64,000 nucleotides of DNA, from assembly GCA_047967505.1 (NCBI GenBank), contig CM106539.1, one strand, 5' to 3'. The DNA comes from Dipteris shenzhenensis. Taxonomy: Eukaryota; Polypodiophyta; Polypodiopsida; Gleicheniales. Shown here piece after piece: positions 22,637-33,141 of the stretch (the first letter of the stretch is position 1; each line of letters opens with the position of its first letter). Below the pieces are notes generated by a model, which had not been told where the DNA came from, did not search any database, and saw only the letters and a list, made by a program, of their open reading frames with translations. The position numbers and the translations under genes are program-made.

Positions 22637-22783
22637 CTTCAGAACCAAACCCATTCTCTGGTAAAAGCAGCTCCAAAGAACCTTTCAACGGCTGCACAAC
22701 TTGTTGAAGAAGAAGCTGACGCTCATGAAGACTCTGATGGATCATGCTGCCATCCCCAGCATACAAAATATCGAAAGCAACAT
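22637..22783 (-). CDS. LIG4: LIG4 exon A, adenylation domain
   Basis: 147 nt. Acceptor GTGGACCAG, donor GTTTGTTG. It encodes VAFDILYAGDGSMIHQSL, then HERQLLLQQVVQPLKG and LELLLPENGFGSE. VAFDxLYxGD is the LIG4 form of ligase motif IIIa. It starts in phase 1; the missing first codon base (T) and the preceding LC come from the 7-nt exon Y about 29.8 kb upstream. Confidence 0.94.
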
Positions 22784-22924
22784 CTGGTCCACATAAGTTA
22801 AGGAATAACATATCGACATTTCTCCATAAACATATGGAGCATCGCCCACAAACTTTGTACCCTCTAGGTCCAGGGAAGATATGATATAGCTATGGTAGAT
22901 AATCCATTCAAGTGACTCCAAAAT

Positions 22925-23310
22925 GCACAGATGGCTGTCTCTTCATCTTCTCCTTTCCAAAGTGAAATTCCTCTTCAATGTGGAAAGCTGACACAATTCA
23001 GACATATTCTGAGAGCAATCTAGAGTACTAATAAGGATCATAAAGCCCTCCAAACACTCTGAAAGGCCACAATTGCTATTAATATTTTAAACAAAACATA
23101 TAGTTCCTTGATGAAGCGCCACATAATCTAGCTGTTTGTTATCCTTTGATCAGTTGTTAGACAACTGTCTCTTCATTGTCTCCTTTTCAAACTTAAATTC
23201 CTCTTGTGAGCCATAGGAAAGCTGACATGATTCAGGCACGTCCCAAGACCAATCTAGAGTACTCTGAAAGATCATTAAAAGCCCTCCAAACAGACTGAAA
23301 GGCTCCTTTT
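22925..23310. repeat. Diverged duplicated block in LIG4 intron
   Basis: A segment of about 145 bp near 22,930-23,070 recurs at 23,155-23,310 with roughly three quarters of bases alike (GTCTCTTCAT, AAATTCCTCTT, GAAAGCTGACA, CAATCTAGAGTACT, AAGCCCTCCAAAC). The minus strand of the second copy is open for 128 codons (23,150-23,536), which I do not recognise. Confidence 0.55.
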
Positions 23311-24271
23311 TTATTCTGCCTATCTCTCTAGGCCAACTCCACGTATATCCACGAACTGACAATATCTCATCCTGTGTATAACTACGAGAAGGTCCCTCGC
23401 TATGACCACAAGGTTCTATTGCAATTCCAAACACTACAGCTGAGGGTCTTGGTCCTCGGAGTCTCATAGACCCCCCCTTGCTGGAACAAGCATCTCTCTG
23501 GGTCCCGTACCATATACCCCTCCTTATGGGTAGCATCTTGCTGCTCTAAGAGAGTCCGTCTCTCCTCGACCTGCAAGAGGCGAGATCCTCATCCTTATGG
23601 ACCTGCAGACACTCCCGACAGCTATGTGTTCACGTTGTGCCGCCAATCGAGCCTGGGTGTTCCTGAAGTGTATGACCAAGGGCTGATGTCTCTTGGGGTG
23701 GCCCTACATCCCACGCCCCTTCACTCCCATGTTCATGCAACCCCAAGGAGGAGTTCACAAAAGTGGTAGCGTCTATGATGGTAGAGAAGTATGGGGATCT
23801 TGTGTACCCTAGTCCAGAGCTTATCCACTCGGTGTTGCTGCTAAAGTAGTGTTGCTGGAAAAATTGCCTTTGCAAGCTCTACATCCACCCACTAGAAAGT
23901 CTCCTCGAAGGCCGACTGCATCGTGGACATACACTCCTCTACAGCCGTACCACTATAGCCTAAGCTTGGATCATCAAGATGTCGCATCTTAGGATGTTAA
24001 TCTAGCGTTCCTTCTAGGCTTCTCAAGCTCGAAGGAGCGATGTCTCTCCTTAAGAAGTTGTTGTACGAGGTTTGGGGAGACTAAGGGCTACTATGGTGGG
24101 TATGTGTGAAGGAGGGTAGGAGTAAATGGCGAAGACTGACCTAGAAAAAGTCCAACAACAATGGGTAAACAAGTCCAATATGGCAAGGCGATGATGGGAG
24201 CAAGCAGATATCACCAATGGAGCATAAATATTAGAGGGTTGCATCAGTATCTCAAGGCATGATGCAGTATC
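23311..24271. other. LIG4 intron, nothing recognised
   Basis: Between the duplicated block and the copia-1 LTR. A few open frames of 60-130 codons occur on the minus strand, including RQFFQQHYFSSNTEWISSGL at 23,630-23,875. A retroelement gag relic is possible, but no motif supports it. Confidence 0.35.
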
Positions 24272-24503
24272 TGTAGGATCGTTTGAAAAGACAGAGTGCA
24301 GGTTGCAAAAGAGTCGATGGATTAGCCGTCACGTCAAACTAGGATAATAGAAAAGAAAGAGAACAAAGTACTTGTACCTAGACCTAGGACTAAGTGTACT
24401 AGGTGTCACATAGGACTAAGTGTCCTATGTGGCCTAAAAGGCACTAACACTACAAGTGCCTATATTTATGCCTACAAGGCACATACCATGGCCTATAGGG
24501 CAT

Positions 24504-25124
24504 GGTTGTAAGACACGTTAAGACACGACACGTTAGACACGCTTCAGACACGAGTGTCTAAAGTGTCTTAAAGATAAGACACGTAAGACACGTCATTGTA
24601 ATAATACATATTTAATTAATATATGTATAAGTATACAAGTGTACAACTTGCTAGCATAGCTAGTTGCTTGATTCTAGAAGTACAATAAGCTACACTTAAA
24701 CAATCCAAGAAGTAACAATGCAAGACTCACTACTCAAGAGCTTGCAAGTTAAGAGTCACGACTCAAGAGCTTGCAAGTCATGACTCACAATTTTAAAGAT
24801 TTAACAACATCATAAATCAATACACATAAATATCATGCCAACACTCTGTCAATCACATGTCACATGAATGCAATATGCATCTCGCTACATATAATTGAAA
24901 GGAAACTTTTGACTCTCAAGATTCATCCTAATCCGGCTCTGCAAAGTCACTGCCACTGCTGGATCCGAAGTCACCATCAATGATAGCACGGTTAAGTCAA
25001 ACTCGATGTTTGTTGTTACACCCAACCTACTTTTAAAAAAAAGTGTGTCTAAAGGTGTCTTAAGGTAAGACACGTGTCTTAAGTGTCTTATCGTAAGACA
25101 CGAGTGTCTTAACAACCATGCTAG
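24504..25124. mobile_element. 621-bp non-autonomous TIR element in copia-1 3' LTR
   Basis: Flanked by perfect 10-bp repeats TATAGGGCAT (24,494-24,503 and 25,125-25,134), which the uninterrupted sister LTR has once in near-identical form. Inverted ends read GGTTGTAAGACAC and GTGTCTTAACAACC, with extra bases CATGCTAG outside the right end. Both subterminal zones are packed with AAGACACG/GTGTCTTA repeats; the centre is AT-rich with no ORF. A 9-10-bp duplication suggests a Mutator-like mobiliser. Confidence 0.8.
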
Positions 25125-25290
25125 TATAGGGCATCACTAGAACCACCAGGAGATGGCCTCCAAACCCCCCTCCATGGGATGGGCTGAAGTACTCTGGAAA
25201 CGTCTCAGAATACCTGGTATTTTCTGGTCATGGTGGCACATGTTCATCCAAAAGGATATAGCCACCTACGAATGTACAAGGGATGTCAGA

Positions 25291-26676
25291 TCATGTAACA
25301 AAGGGAACCAAGTGTAAAGCCTGTCGAAAGACTTCGAACTTGGGACGAGAAAGTGCCTTTGTAAACACATCTGCTATGTTGTTCTCTGTGGGAAGATAGG
25401 ACAACTCTATGTCTCCTGCTGACAACCGCTCCCGAACATAATGATAATGAACTTCAATATGCTTGGTACGCGCATGAAACACTGGGTTACGCGCAATGGC
25501 CAAAGCACTCTGGCAGTCAGTGTAGACAATAGTGCAGGACGTCAAGCGAATACCAAGATCTGTAAGTAACTGTCGAAGCCAAACACACTCTACTGTAGCA
25601 GTGAAAGCTGCCCTGTACTCAGCCTCAGAGCTAGATGTGGCAACTGTTGGTTGCTTCTTGCTGAGCCAAGAGATACATGAATTACCAAGCAAAAAACAAT
25701 TGCCAGTATGTGACACTCTGGTGTCGGAACATCTTTCCCAGTCACTATCCGTGTAAGCATGCATGGTAAGTGAACCCTGATCACCATAGAAGAGGGCTAA
25801 ATCCTGAGTGCCTCTGAGATATCGGAAGACTCTATTCATTGCCTGCCAATGCTGTGAACTGGGCATGTGCATGAATCTGTTGAGCTGAGATACTGCATAC
25901 TGCAAGTCAGGTCTGGTGTGACATAAATAAATAAGGCATCCAACAGCCTGCTGATAAAGAGTGATATCACATGGTGGGCTCCCATCATGAGCTGAGAATT
26001 TGAAGCCAGGGTCTAATGAAGTAGAGATTGGCTTGCAATCCTCAAACTGAAAACGATCAAGGAGCTGTCCAATATACTTGGACTGAGACATCATGATACC
26101 CCCTCAACATGAGCAAACTAAATGCCCAAATAATAATGGATCTGTCCCATGTCTGACTTGTCAAAAATCTGCTGCAAATCAGCCTTGAAAGCTGCAATTT
26201 GCTGAGTATCTGGGCCCGTGATGAGCATATCATCCACGTATAAAATCAGATCCACTCCCACGGACATAAAGAGTGGGTTCTGTGGGACTATTCTGAAAAC
26301 CAAGGGATAGTAAGTGTGCATGAATTTTGGCATACCATGCCTTGGGTGCCTGTTTCAAACCATAAAGGGATTTACTGAGCCGGCATACCTTATTTTCAGA
26401 ATTAACAACCTCAAAGCCAAGAGGTTGTGTGACATATACTTCTTCCTGCAGATCCCCATGAAGAAAAGCAGTCTTGATGTCAAGTTGGTGCACTTGCCAA
26501 TGATGATGGGCTGCAATGGCAATGACACATCTAATGGTAGTAATCTTGGATGTGGGAGCAAATGTCTCCTCAAAGTCAATGCCTTGTTGTAGGGCATACC
26601 CTTTTGCAACAAGATGGGATTTGTATCAATCTATGCTGCCATCAGATTCCCTTTTTAATTTGTAGACCCACTGGGT
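25291..26676 (-). pseudogene. copia-1 pol: reverse transcriptase and RNase H part
   Basis: 26,612-26,118 carries copia RT blocks over three frames (MHQLDIKTAFLHGDLQEEVY, SLYGLKQAPKAWY, catalytic ILYVDDMLITG). 26,094-25,291 is an open RNase H frame (AYTDSDW, ATSSSEAEYRAAF, YTDCQSALAIARNPVFHA, TKHIEVHYHYVRE, ADVFTKALSRPKFE) with its own stop. Frameshifts separate the parts. It runs into copia-2 at 26,679. Confidence 0.9.
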
Positions 26677-26679
26677 TCC
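26675..26679. repeat. Target-site duplication of copia-2 (left)
   Basis: GTTCC, repeated exactly at 33,137-33,141. Confidence 0.93.
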
Positions 26680-26918
26680 TGATGGAGTGTAAGGGAGAGA
26701 GATTTGGAGTAGGGAGTGAAGGAGACACACTCACAGTAGTCACACACCAGTGGGTGGGGATAAACGAATGAGTGGTACCTCCCCAAGTACACACACTAGT
26801 ATATATATCATTGGATAAGACTAGGGCCCCTAAGTACCTAAGTACAATGTGTACTTAGTGTACTTAGTAGTACTAGATTAATACTGTTACAAGGGTGGCC
26901 AGTGCCTTTACCCCAACA
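26680..26918 (-). repeat. copia-2 3' LTR
   Basis: TGATGGAGTG...CCCCAACA, one base different from the 5' LTR. Contains several GTAC-centred words (AAGTACCTAAGTACAATGTG). Confidence 0.96.
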
Positions 26919-27006
26919 ACCTCCCACTTAAAGGCAGTGTGCCCATAAGAGAGAGTAAAAGAAAAACAGCAATATACATCATCATGTACAAGACCAGTTG
27001 GTCTGC

Positions 27007-27174
27007 TTATCCTATACCCATAAGCCGTCTGCAGTGTGCAAACCGCTCAGCAGCCAATCCTTTTGTCAACAAATCTGCTGGATTGTCATCAGTGTGAACT
27101 TTCACAAGCTGAAGTTGCTTGTTCTCAAGCACCTCCCTGATAAAATGATACTTCACGTCGATGTGCTTCGTCTT
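27007..27174 (-). pseudogene. copia-2 RNase H C-terminal part, cut off
   Basis: Reads KTKHIDVKYHFIREVLENKQ, then TDDNPADLLTKGLAAERF and a TAA stop at 27,007-27,009. It is the normal copia pol ending, separated from its main frame by the 248-bp inverted insert. Confidence 0.9.
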
Positions 27175-27422
27175 TGCAGCAAGTGGGAGAAAGACTTTCA
27201 GTTGGTTTTATGCCACTGAAACAGTACCAAGTTCATTTTCTGAAAAGACTTTCAGTTGGTTTTATGCCACTGAAACAGTACCAAGTTCATTTTCTGATCG
27301 TACTTCCGCTGCGGGAGAATTTTCTTGGAGTGACTGGTGCTTAATTGAACACCTACAGGGATTCTACTTTCTTTACTATGAGTTCCAGCAGCGACGTGTC
27401 GTCCTTGTTCTAGATAAAGAAG
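27175..27422 (+). repeat. Inverted-repeat arm 1 in RNase H of copia-2
   Basis: 248 bp, the exact reverse complement of 31,304-31,551 except for one mismatch near its end; the first 236 bp are identical. It contains the leader's 54-bp tandem pair and an antisense copy of the gag start. It enters RNase H after LARNRVFH and brings a stop (TAG at 27,410-27,412). Confidence 0.96.
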
Positions 27423-30400
27423 GTCCAAAACACATGAAAAACACGATTTCGTGCCAACTGTATGGCACTCTGACTGTCACAATGCAACAATGGAGTATCA
27501 CTAGAGTAGCCCAAATCTGCCACTAGCCGAGATAGCCATATAGCTTCCTTGCACGCCTCAGTGGCTGCAATATATTCAGCTTCTGTAGTAGACAAAGCAA
27601 TGCATTGCTGCATTTTAGATACCCACGACACTGCACCTCCAGTGAAAGTGAAAACATAGCCGGTAGTAGACTTCCGGGTATCAGGGTGACCGGCATAATC
27701 AGAGTCTGTATAACCCTGCACTTTTGCATCTTGACTGCCGAAACATATACACAAGTCCTGTGTACCCTTCAGGTATCTCATGACACCTTTCACTGCATTC
27801 CAATGCTTCCTGCCAGGTTTAGCCATGTATCTGCTAACCACTCCCACTGCAAACGCAATATCGGGCCTGGTTGCAACCATAGCATACATGAGACTGCCAC
27901 ACGCTGATGCATACGGAATCTTTGACATCTCAGCTCTCTCAGCATCTGTCTGAGGGCTGTCCAAAGCACTGATTTTCACATAAGGAGGTAATGGAGTACC
28001 AATACTCTTCCCCCCCTCCATGTGAAATCTCTGCAAGACCTTGCCAATGTATTCCTTCTGAGACAAGTATAGCAACCGCTTTTCCCTATCCCGAAGTATG
28101 CGCATACCCAATATATGGTTGGCATCACCAAGATCCTTCATATCAAAGGTCCGGTGCAATCTCTTTTTCAAGGCATTCATTTCCTTATGAGATTTTCCAG
28201 CAATTAACATGTCATCCACATACAAAATGAGGATAAGTAAACTGCCATCTGAAGCTTTCTTGGTATATAAGCAGTGATCAATGTCACTTCTCCTGTAACC
28301 CTGGGTTCGCATGAATGTATCAAACTTATGATACCATTCCCTGGGTGCCTGCTTTAGACCATAAAGACTTTTCTTCAGTCTGCATACAAGCTTCTCTTTG
28401 CCCTTCACTGTAAAACCCTCTCGCTGCTGCATAAAAATTTCTTCATGTAAATCACCATGAAGAAATGCTGTTTTGACATCCATTTGGACCAAATCCATAT
28501 CTGCATGTGCAACCAATGCTAATACAGTTCTGAGTGTTGTCATCTTGACAACGGGAGAGAATATCTCCTCAAAGTCAACACCATATTCCTGCTTGAACCC
28601 TTTGGCAACCAGTCTGGCTTTATGCCTTGGCTTTTCACCAGGTGTGACTTTAAGTCTATAAACCCATTTGCATGGCAGTACCTTCTTACCAGTAGGCAAG
28701 GGTACCAATTCCCAAGTGCCATTCTTGTGAAGACTGTCCATTTCAGACTTCATAGCAAGATCCCATTGAACCTTGTCTGCCCTCTGCCTAGCCTCTCTGT
28801 AGCATGAAGGCTCTCCACAATCAGTGAGCATCAAATAATCAATGCCTGGAACAAATCTTTCTGGCTGCCGCGTCTGTCTGGTTGACCTTCTAACCCAAAG
28901 ACCATCATCTTGAGCTGGCTGTCCAGCCTGTTCATCACCCAGATAAGGTGGCTGTTCCATGATTCCTGGCTGCATTTGCATGTCAGGAAGATCACCTAAC
29001 TGTGCCTCATCCATTGGGATGTTTTCTGCCATAACTGGCTGTCCATTAGGATCTGCTGCAGCATCATTTAATGGCTGATTATGCTGCTGTTGTGGCTGAT
29101 TTACAGCCTGTCTGTGTTGCCCATGATGCCTGTCATCATCAATAGTTACTTTTAAAGGTTCCTGCTGTACAACAGGTTCCTTGAACATGATGGTTTCATC
29201 AAACACGACATCATTGCTGCGTATAAGTTTTCTGTTCTTGGGATCCCAAATCCTGTAGCCCATCTCACCTTTGTCACCATAACCTAGGAATATGCATTTA
29301 AGAGACTTTGGATCCAGTTTAGTTCTGTCCTCCCTGCGTACATGCACATACGCGACACAACCAAAGACCCGTAGATGTTTGTAAGACGAAGGCTTGCCCG
29401 TCCATGCCTGTTCAGGCACACCACCACATAGTCTCTTGTTTGGTGACCTGTTAATAAGGTGCACAGCTGTCTTTACAGCTTCAGCCCAAAATGTGTGGGG
29501 CAGTGCAGCATGTGACAACATAGATCTGACTTTCTCTTGAATGGTCCTGAACATTTTTTCAGCTGTACCATTTTGTGGAGGATCATATGGTGCAGACAAC
29601 ACCCTTTGAATACCCTTTGCCTCACAGAATTCTTGAAACTCTTTGGACAAATACTCTCCACCATTGTCAGATCGTAAGGCTTTCAGTTTTTTGCCTGTCT
29701 CATTTTCGACCAGTGCAACAAACTTAGTGAAAGCCTTGAACGTATCACTCTTCCTCCTGAGAGTGTAAACCCACACTTTGCGGGTGGCGTCATCTATGAA
29801 TGACAGTATGTACTTTGAACCTCCTAAAGAGAGTGTAGGCATCTCACACACATCTGTATGTACTAGCTCCAAGAGCTGTAATTTCTGATCTGACCTTCTC
29901 TTATGAGGTATTTGTACTTGACGACCGTAGAGACAAAATTCACATTTCTTTAAATCTGAAAATTTTAGACTCGGCAAGTAACCAAAATGAGCCAGTTGCT
30001 CCATTCCCTTAATACTCATATGGCCAAGTCGGCTATGCCACAATGAAATCTTTGGCAGCTCGGTGGCATTTACATCAGAATGTGGACAATGTCCACCATG
30101 AAGTGAATACAAAGTATCAACCTTAGGACCCCTGGCAATAGCCATTGCCCCTTTGCTGATTTTCCATTTCTGATTACCAAAGGTGGTATGATAACCATCA
30201 TCATCCAACAACCCTGTGGAAATCAAGTTCTTCTTCACCTCAGGAACATGCCTGACCCCTTTAAGCATTAACTGCTGGCCATTTTCAAGAACAAGCTTGA
30301 CATCACCTATACCAATGATAGAACATGCATGGTTATCACCAAGAAAGACAACTCCCTTCTGCCCTCCTGCATATCTGACAAACAGATCTCTGTAGGATGT

Positions 30401-31348
30401 CACATGAAAGGAAGCACCTGAATCTATAATCCAGGAAAACATATCTGATCCATCACCAGCATGAAGTGTATGAGCCTCCAGTGAAGAGGTGAAACATATC
30501 TCACGTCCACTGTCACTGTCACTGTCACTAACATAAGTAACATTCAGCTCCTCTTTTTCTTTGCCCTTAGACTTGCCTTGAGCCTTGCCTTCTTTGGCTC
30601 TCTGGTCATTCTTCTTTTGAAAACACTTTTTCTCAATATGTCCCTTCTTGCCACAATAATTGCAGACAAGATCACTTTTAGAGCGGGACTTGCTCCTCTC
30701 TCTTTCTCTGTCTTTTCCACGTGTTTTGGACCTGCTGCGTGCATTCAAAGCATTTGACTTCCCAATAGCATTGTTCTTTCTGTTCATCTCTTCCTGTAGA
30801 AGAGCACTCTCCACATCTGCAAATAACAGAATGACATTTGAGTTGCTGGTAGAAGTCCTGAATGTGTCCCATGACTCAGGTAGAGAACATAAGATGAGTG
30901 TAGCTTTCAGCTCATCATCGAGCTTCAACCCCTGGTTGATCACCTGGCTGAATATGCTGTTAAACTCAATAATATGAGTGGACATAGCTGTCCCCTCCTT
31001 CATTTGAAGACCAACAAGCTTTTTCAGCCAGTAAGCTTTTCCCGTGGCACTTTTCTTGGCATAAGTATCCTCAAGGCGTTGCCACATTTTCCACGCAGTA
31101 GGTTCATCCCTGATGCCTACAACCAGTGAATCAACAACTGTAAGCATAATGGTCGACCTGGCCAAGCCGTCCATCTTCTCCCACTGCTCATCAGTAATGT
31201 TGGAGGGCTTAACACCCTTCTCCTTTATAGGTTTATACTGGTCCTGCATCAACACATTGTAGCACTGTGTCCTCCATATGTCGTAGTTTTTAGCTCCTTC
31301 GAGCTTCTTTATCTGGAACAAGGACGACACGTCGCTGCTGGAACTCAT
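27410..31348 (-). CDS. copia-2 gag-pol polyprotein, RNase H truncated
   Basis: Start taken at 31,348 (MSSSSDVSSLFQIKKLEGAK); an upstream in-frame ATG at 31,381 adds 11 residues. Order: UBN2-type gag; CCHC knuckle CNYCGKKGHIEKKC; protease WIIDSGASFHV; integrase with HxxxxH and CEFC zinc site and D-D-E residues at HTDVCEM, RSDNGGEYLS and PPQNGTAEK; RT with VQMDVKTAFLHGDL and catalytic LYVDDMLIAG; RNase H with GYTDSDYAG, STTEAEYIA and CDSQSAIQLARN. About 1,310 codons without a break. The last residues, VFWTFFI, are encoded by the inverted insert. Protein functions up to RT look intact. Confidence 0.96.
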   Translation of the reverse strand: MSSSSDVSSLFQIKKLEGAKNYDIWRTQCYNVLMQDQYKPIKEKGVKPSNITDEQWEKMDGLARSTIMLTVVDSLVVGIRDEPTAWKMWQRLEDTYAKKSATGKAYWLKKLVGLQMKEGTAMSTHIIEFNSIFSQVINQGLKLDDELKATLILCSLPESWDTFRTSTSNSNVILLFADVESALLQEEMNRKNNAIGKSNALNARSRSKTRGKDRERERSKSRSKSDLVCNYCGKKGHIEKKCFQKKNDQRAKEGKAQGKSKGKEKEELNVTYVSDSDSDSGREICFTSSLEAHTLHAGDGSDMFSWIIDSGASFHVTSYRDLFVRYAGGQKGVVFLGDNHACSIIGIGDVKLVLENGQQLMLKGVRHVPEVKKNLISTGLLDDDGYHTTFGNQKWKISKGAMAIARGPKVDTLYSLHGGHCPHSDVNATELPKISLWHSRLGHMSIKGMEQLAHFGYLPSLKFSDLKKCEFCLYGRQVQIPHKRRSDQKLQLLELVHTDVCEMPTLSLGGSKYILSFIDDATRKVWVYTLRRKSDTFKAFTKFVALVENETGKKLKALRSDNGGEYLSKEFQEFCEAKGIQRVLSAPYDPPQNGTAEKMFRTIQEKVRSMLSHAALPHTFWAEAVKTAVHLINRSPNKRLCGGVPEQAWTGKPSSYKHLRVFGCVAYVHVRREDRTKLDPKSLKCIFLGYGDKGEMGYRIWDPKNRKLIRSNDVVFDETIMFKEPVVQQEPLKVTIDDDRHHGQHRQAVNQPQQQHNQPLNDAAADPNGQPVMAENIPMDEAQLGDLPDMQMQPGIMEQPPYLGDEQAGQPAQDDGLWVRRSTRQTRQPERFVPGIDYLMLTDCGEPSCYREARQRADKVQWDLAMKSEMDSLHKNGTWELVPLPTGKKVLPCKWVYRLKVTPGEKPRHKARLVAKGFKQEYGVDFEEIFSPVVKMTTLRTVLALVAHADMDLVQMDVKTAFLHGDLHEEIFMQQREGFTVKGKEKLVCRLKKSLYGLKQAPREWYHKFDTFMRTQGYRRSDIDHCLYTKKASDGSLLILILYVDDMLIAGKSHKEMNALKKRLHRTFDMKDLGDANHILGMRILRDREKRLLYLSQKEYIGKVLQRFHMEGGKSIGTPLPPYVKISALDSPQTDAERAEMSKIPYASACGSLMYAMVATRPDIAFAVGVVSRYMAKPGRKHWNAVKGVMRYLKGTQDLCICFGSQDAKVQGYTDSDYAGHPDTRKSTTGYVFTFTGGAVSWVSKMQQCIALSTTEAEYIAATEACKEAIWLSRLVADLGYSSDTPLLHCDSQSAIQLARNRVFHVFWTFFI

Positions 31349-31551
31349 AGTAAAGAAAGTAGAATCCCTGTAGGTGTTCAATTAAGCACCAGTCACTCCA
31401 AGAAAATTCTCCCGCAGCGGAAGTACGATCAGAAAATGAACTTGGTACTGTTTCAGTGGCATAAAACCAACTGAAAGTCTTTTCAGAAAATGAACTTGGT
31501 ACTGTTTCAGTGGCATAAAACCAACTGAAAGTCTTTCTCCCACTTGCTGCA
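31304..31551 (-). repeat. Inverted-repeat arm 2: copia-2 leader and gag start
   Basis: Partner of 27,175-27,422. Spans the end of the leader, two tandem copies of a 54-bp unit (AAGACTTTCAGTTGG... in element sense) and the gag ATG at 31,348. Confidence 0.96.
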
Positions 31552-32883
31552 GAAACAGTACAGCAAGTTGTTGTTGTCTGGTCTGCTGGCGAAAGTGCGG
31601 TACAGCTCCTTCAAAGTGCTCCAGAAAAATCCCAGAACTGTTTTCTGAAAAAGTAGCAGTACTTGTTGACCTTTTTGACAGTGAAATCTGGTCAAACTTG
31701 CTGGTTGACAGTCCCGGACTGTCAAAAAACAGTGAATCTCTGATTGTGGATGAAGATCTCTGATTTTAGACCTCCATATGCTCCAGAAACTTCCCCCCCA
31801 ACTGAATTCACAGTTTGGAAGTGAGATTGCTCAAAAGCCCTTTGAATGCATGAAGAAAATCAGAGATTTGACCTCCAATTAAAAAAAAATTGACCTTTGA
31901 CCAAAAAAAAAACTGTAAGTCAAATTTGCACTTTCAAAGCATAGTAGTGCTTTACGAGATAGCCTGATGCATGTAGAGTGCTCCCACTTGACAGATTGCC
32001 GGTCAGGCTACAAAAGCCCCAAATTTGACTAAAGTCAAACTTGGTCAAAATCGACCAAATCTGTACCAAAAGTGATTGTACTTTCAGCAACAAGCTAAAG
32101 CATTTGTCCCAAGCATAATAGCATCAAAAGCCCCTTGAATTGACAGCACATTCCGTGCATTAACACAGTAAATGGCATCAACTGCTACTGCTCACAAGGC
32201 GTCTGACTGCAAATCCATTGAGTTGCATCCAACAAGGCATACACTGCAAGTATCAAGTACAGATCTGTCCAAGTATCAAGCATACATATTTCAAGTGACA
32301 ATGCATAAACAGTGTCACCCTTCACTGGCCAAAAGTTGGAATACACAAAACTAGGACGAGAGAAGGTGGAAGGCGTATGGCTGAAGGAGGCGATGGCCTG
32401 GCCGACGACTATCGTCCTTGCAGCTCGCTGACCCGCTCTCGATTCGCGTAGCTAGCGTATGCCGCCTGCGACCTTCAGACCTGGCCTGCGCCGTTGCGCC
32501 TTGCAGCCACGCTTGCAGTCTTTGCCTGCGATCTTTCAGCCCTGGTCTGAGCCTTGCAGCCTTTGTTTCACAGCCGTGGCCTGCGCCTTGAAGCCCTTTG
32601 CCTCACGGCCGTGGCCTGCGCCTTGAAGCCCTTGCCAGCGACGTGCAGCCGCGCCCTGCGCCCTGCAGCCTTTGCCTCGCAGCCGCGCCCTGCGCGCTTG
32701 CAACCGCCGTTGCAGCTCGTGGCCTGCCTATTCGCAACTCGTCCGTACAACCTGCGCTTGCAGCCGCCCTTCGCGATCCGTCCGTACGGTTGTACGGACG
32801 TCGTACGGCCGTACGGATCGGTCCGTACGGAAGGGGTAGGTTAGGGAGAGGAGGGAATGGTAGTAGAGGGAGAGAGCCCGTTG
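31382..32883 (-). promoter_or_regulatory. copia-2 leader with W-box-like and GTAC-rich clusters
   Basis: 1.5 kb of untranslated leader. 31,660-32,070 holds many TTGAC/GTCAA cores, the WRKY W-box core. 32,460-32,760 is GC-rich with degenerate 35-45-bp repeats around CCTGCGCCTTG. 32,775-32,835 is a near-palindromic cluster of CCGTAC/GTACGG words. No ORF of note. Function is inferred from motifs only. Confidence 0.45.
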
Positions 32884-32895
32884 GCTCTGATACCA
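32884..32895 (-). other. Primer-binding site of copia-2
   Basis: Exact complement of the initiator tRNA-Met site (GCTCTGATACCA on the plus strand), two bases from the 5' LTR. Confidence 0.95.
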
Positions 32896-32897
32896 GT

Positions 32898-33136
32898 TGA
32901 TGGAGTGTAAGGGAGAGAGATTTGGAGTAGGGAGTGAAGGAGACACACTCACAGTAGTCACACACCAGTGGGTGGGGATAAAGGAATGAGTGGTACCTCC
33001 CCAAGTACACACACTAGTATATATATCATTGGATAAGACTAGGGCCCCTAAGTACCTAAGTACAATGTGTACTTAGTGTACTTAGTAGTACTAGATTAAT
33101 ACTGTTACAAGGGTGGCCAGTGCCTTTACCCCAACA
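32898..33136 (-). repeat. copia-2 5' LTR
   Basis: Near-identical to 26,680-26,918; followed by target duplication GTTCC at 33,137-33,141. Confidence 0.96.
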
Positions 33137-33141
33137 GTTCC

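Larger units (their letters stand above)
26680..33136 (-). mobile_element. Young Ty1/copia element (copia-2)
   Basis: 239-bp LTRs (26,680-26,918 and 32,898-33,136) differ at a single base (ATAAACGAATG versus ATAAAGGAATG) and are flanked by GTTCC. Primer site at 32,884-32,895; polypurine tract AAGTGGGAGGT in element sense beside the 3' LTR. A long leader (31,382-32,883) precedes one large gag-pol frame. RNase H is interrupted by an inverted copy of the element's own leader and gag start. The element-sense LTR has CCAAT followed by TATATATA (plus-strand TATATATATCATTGG near 26,798 and 33,016). Confidence 0.97.
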
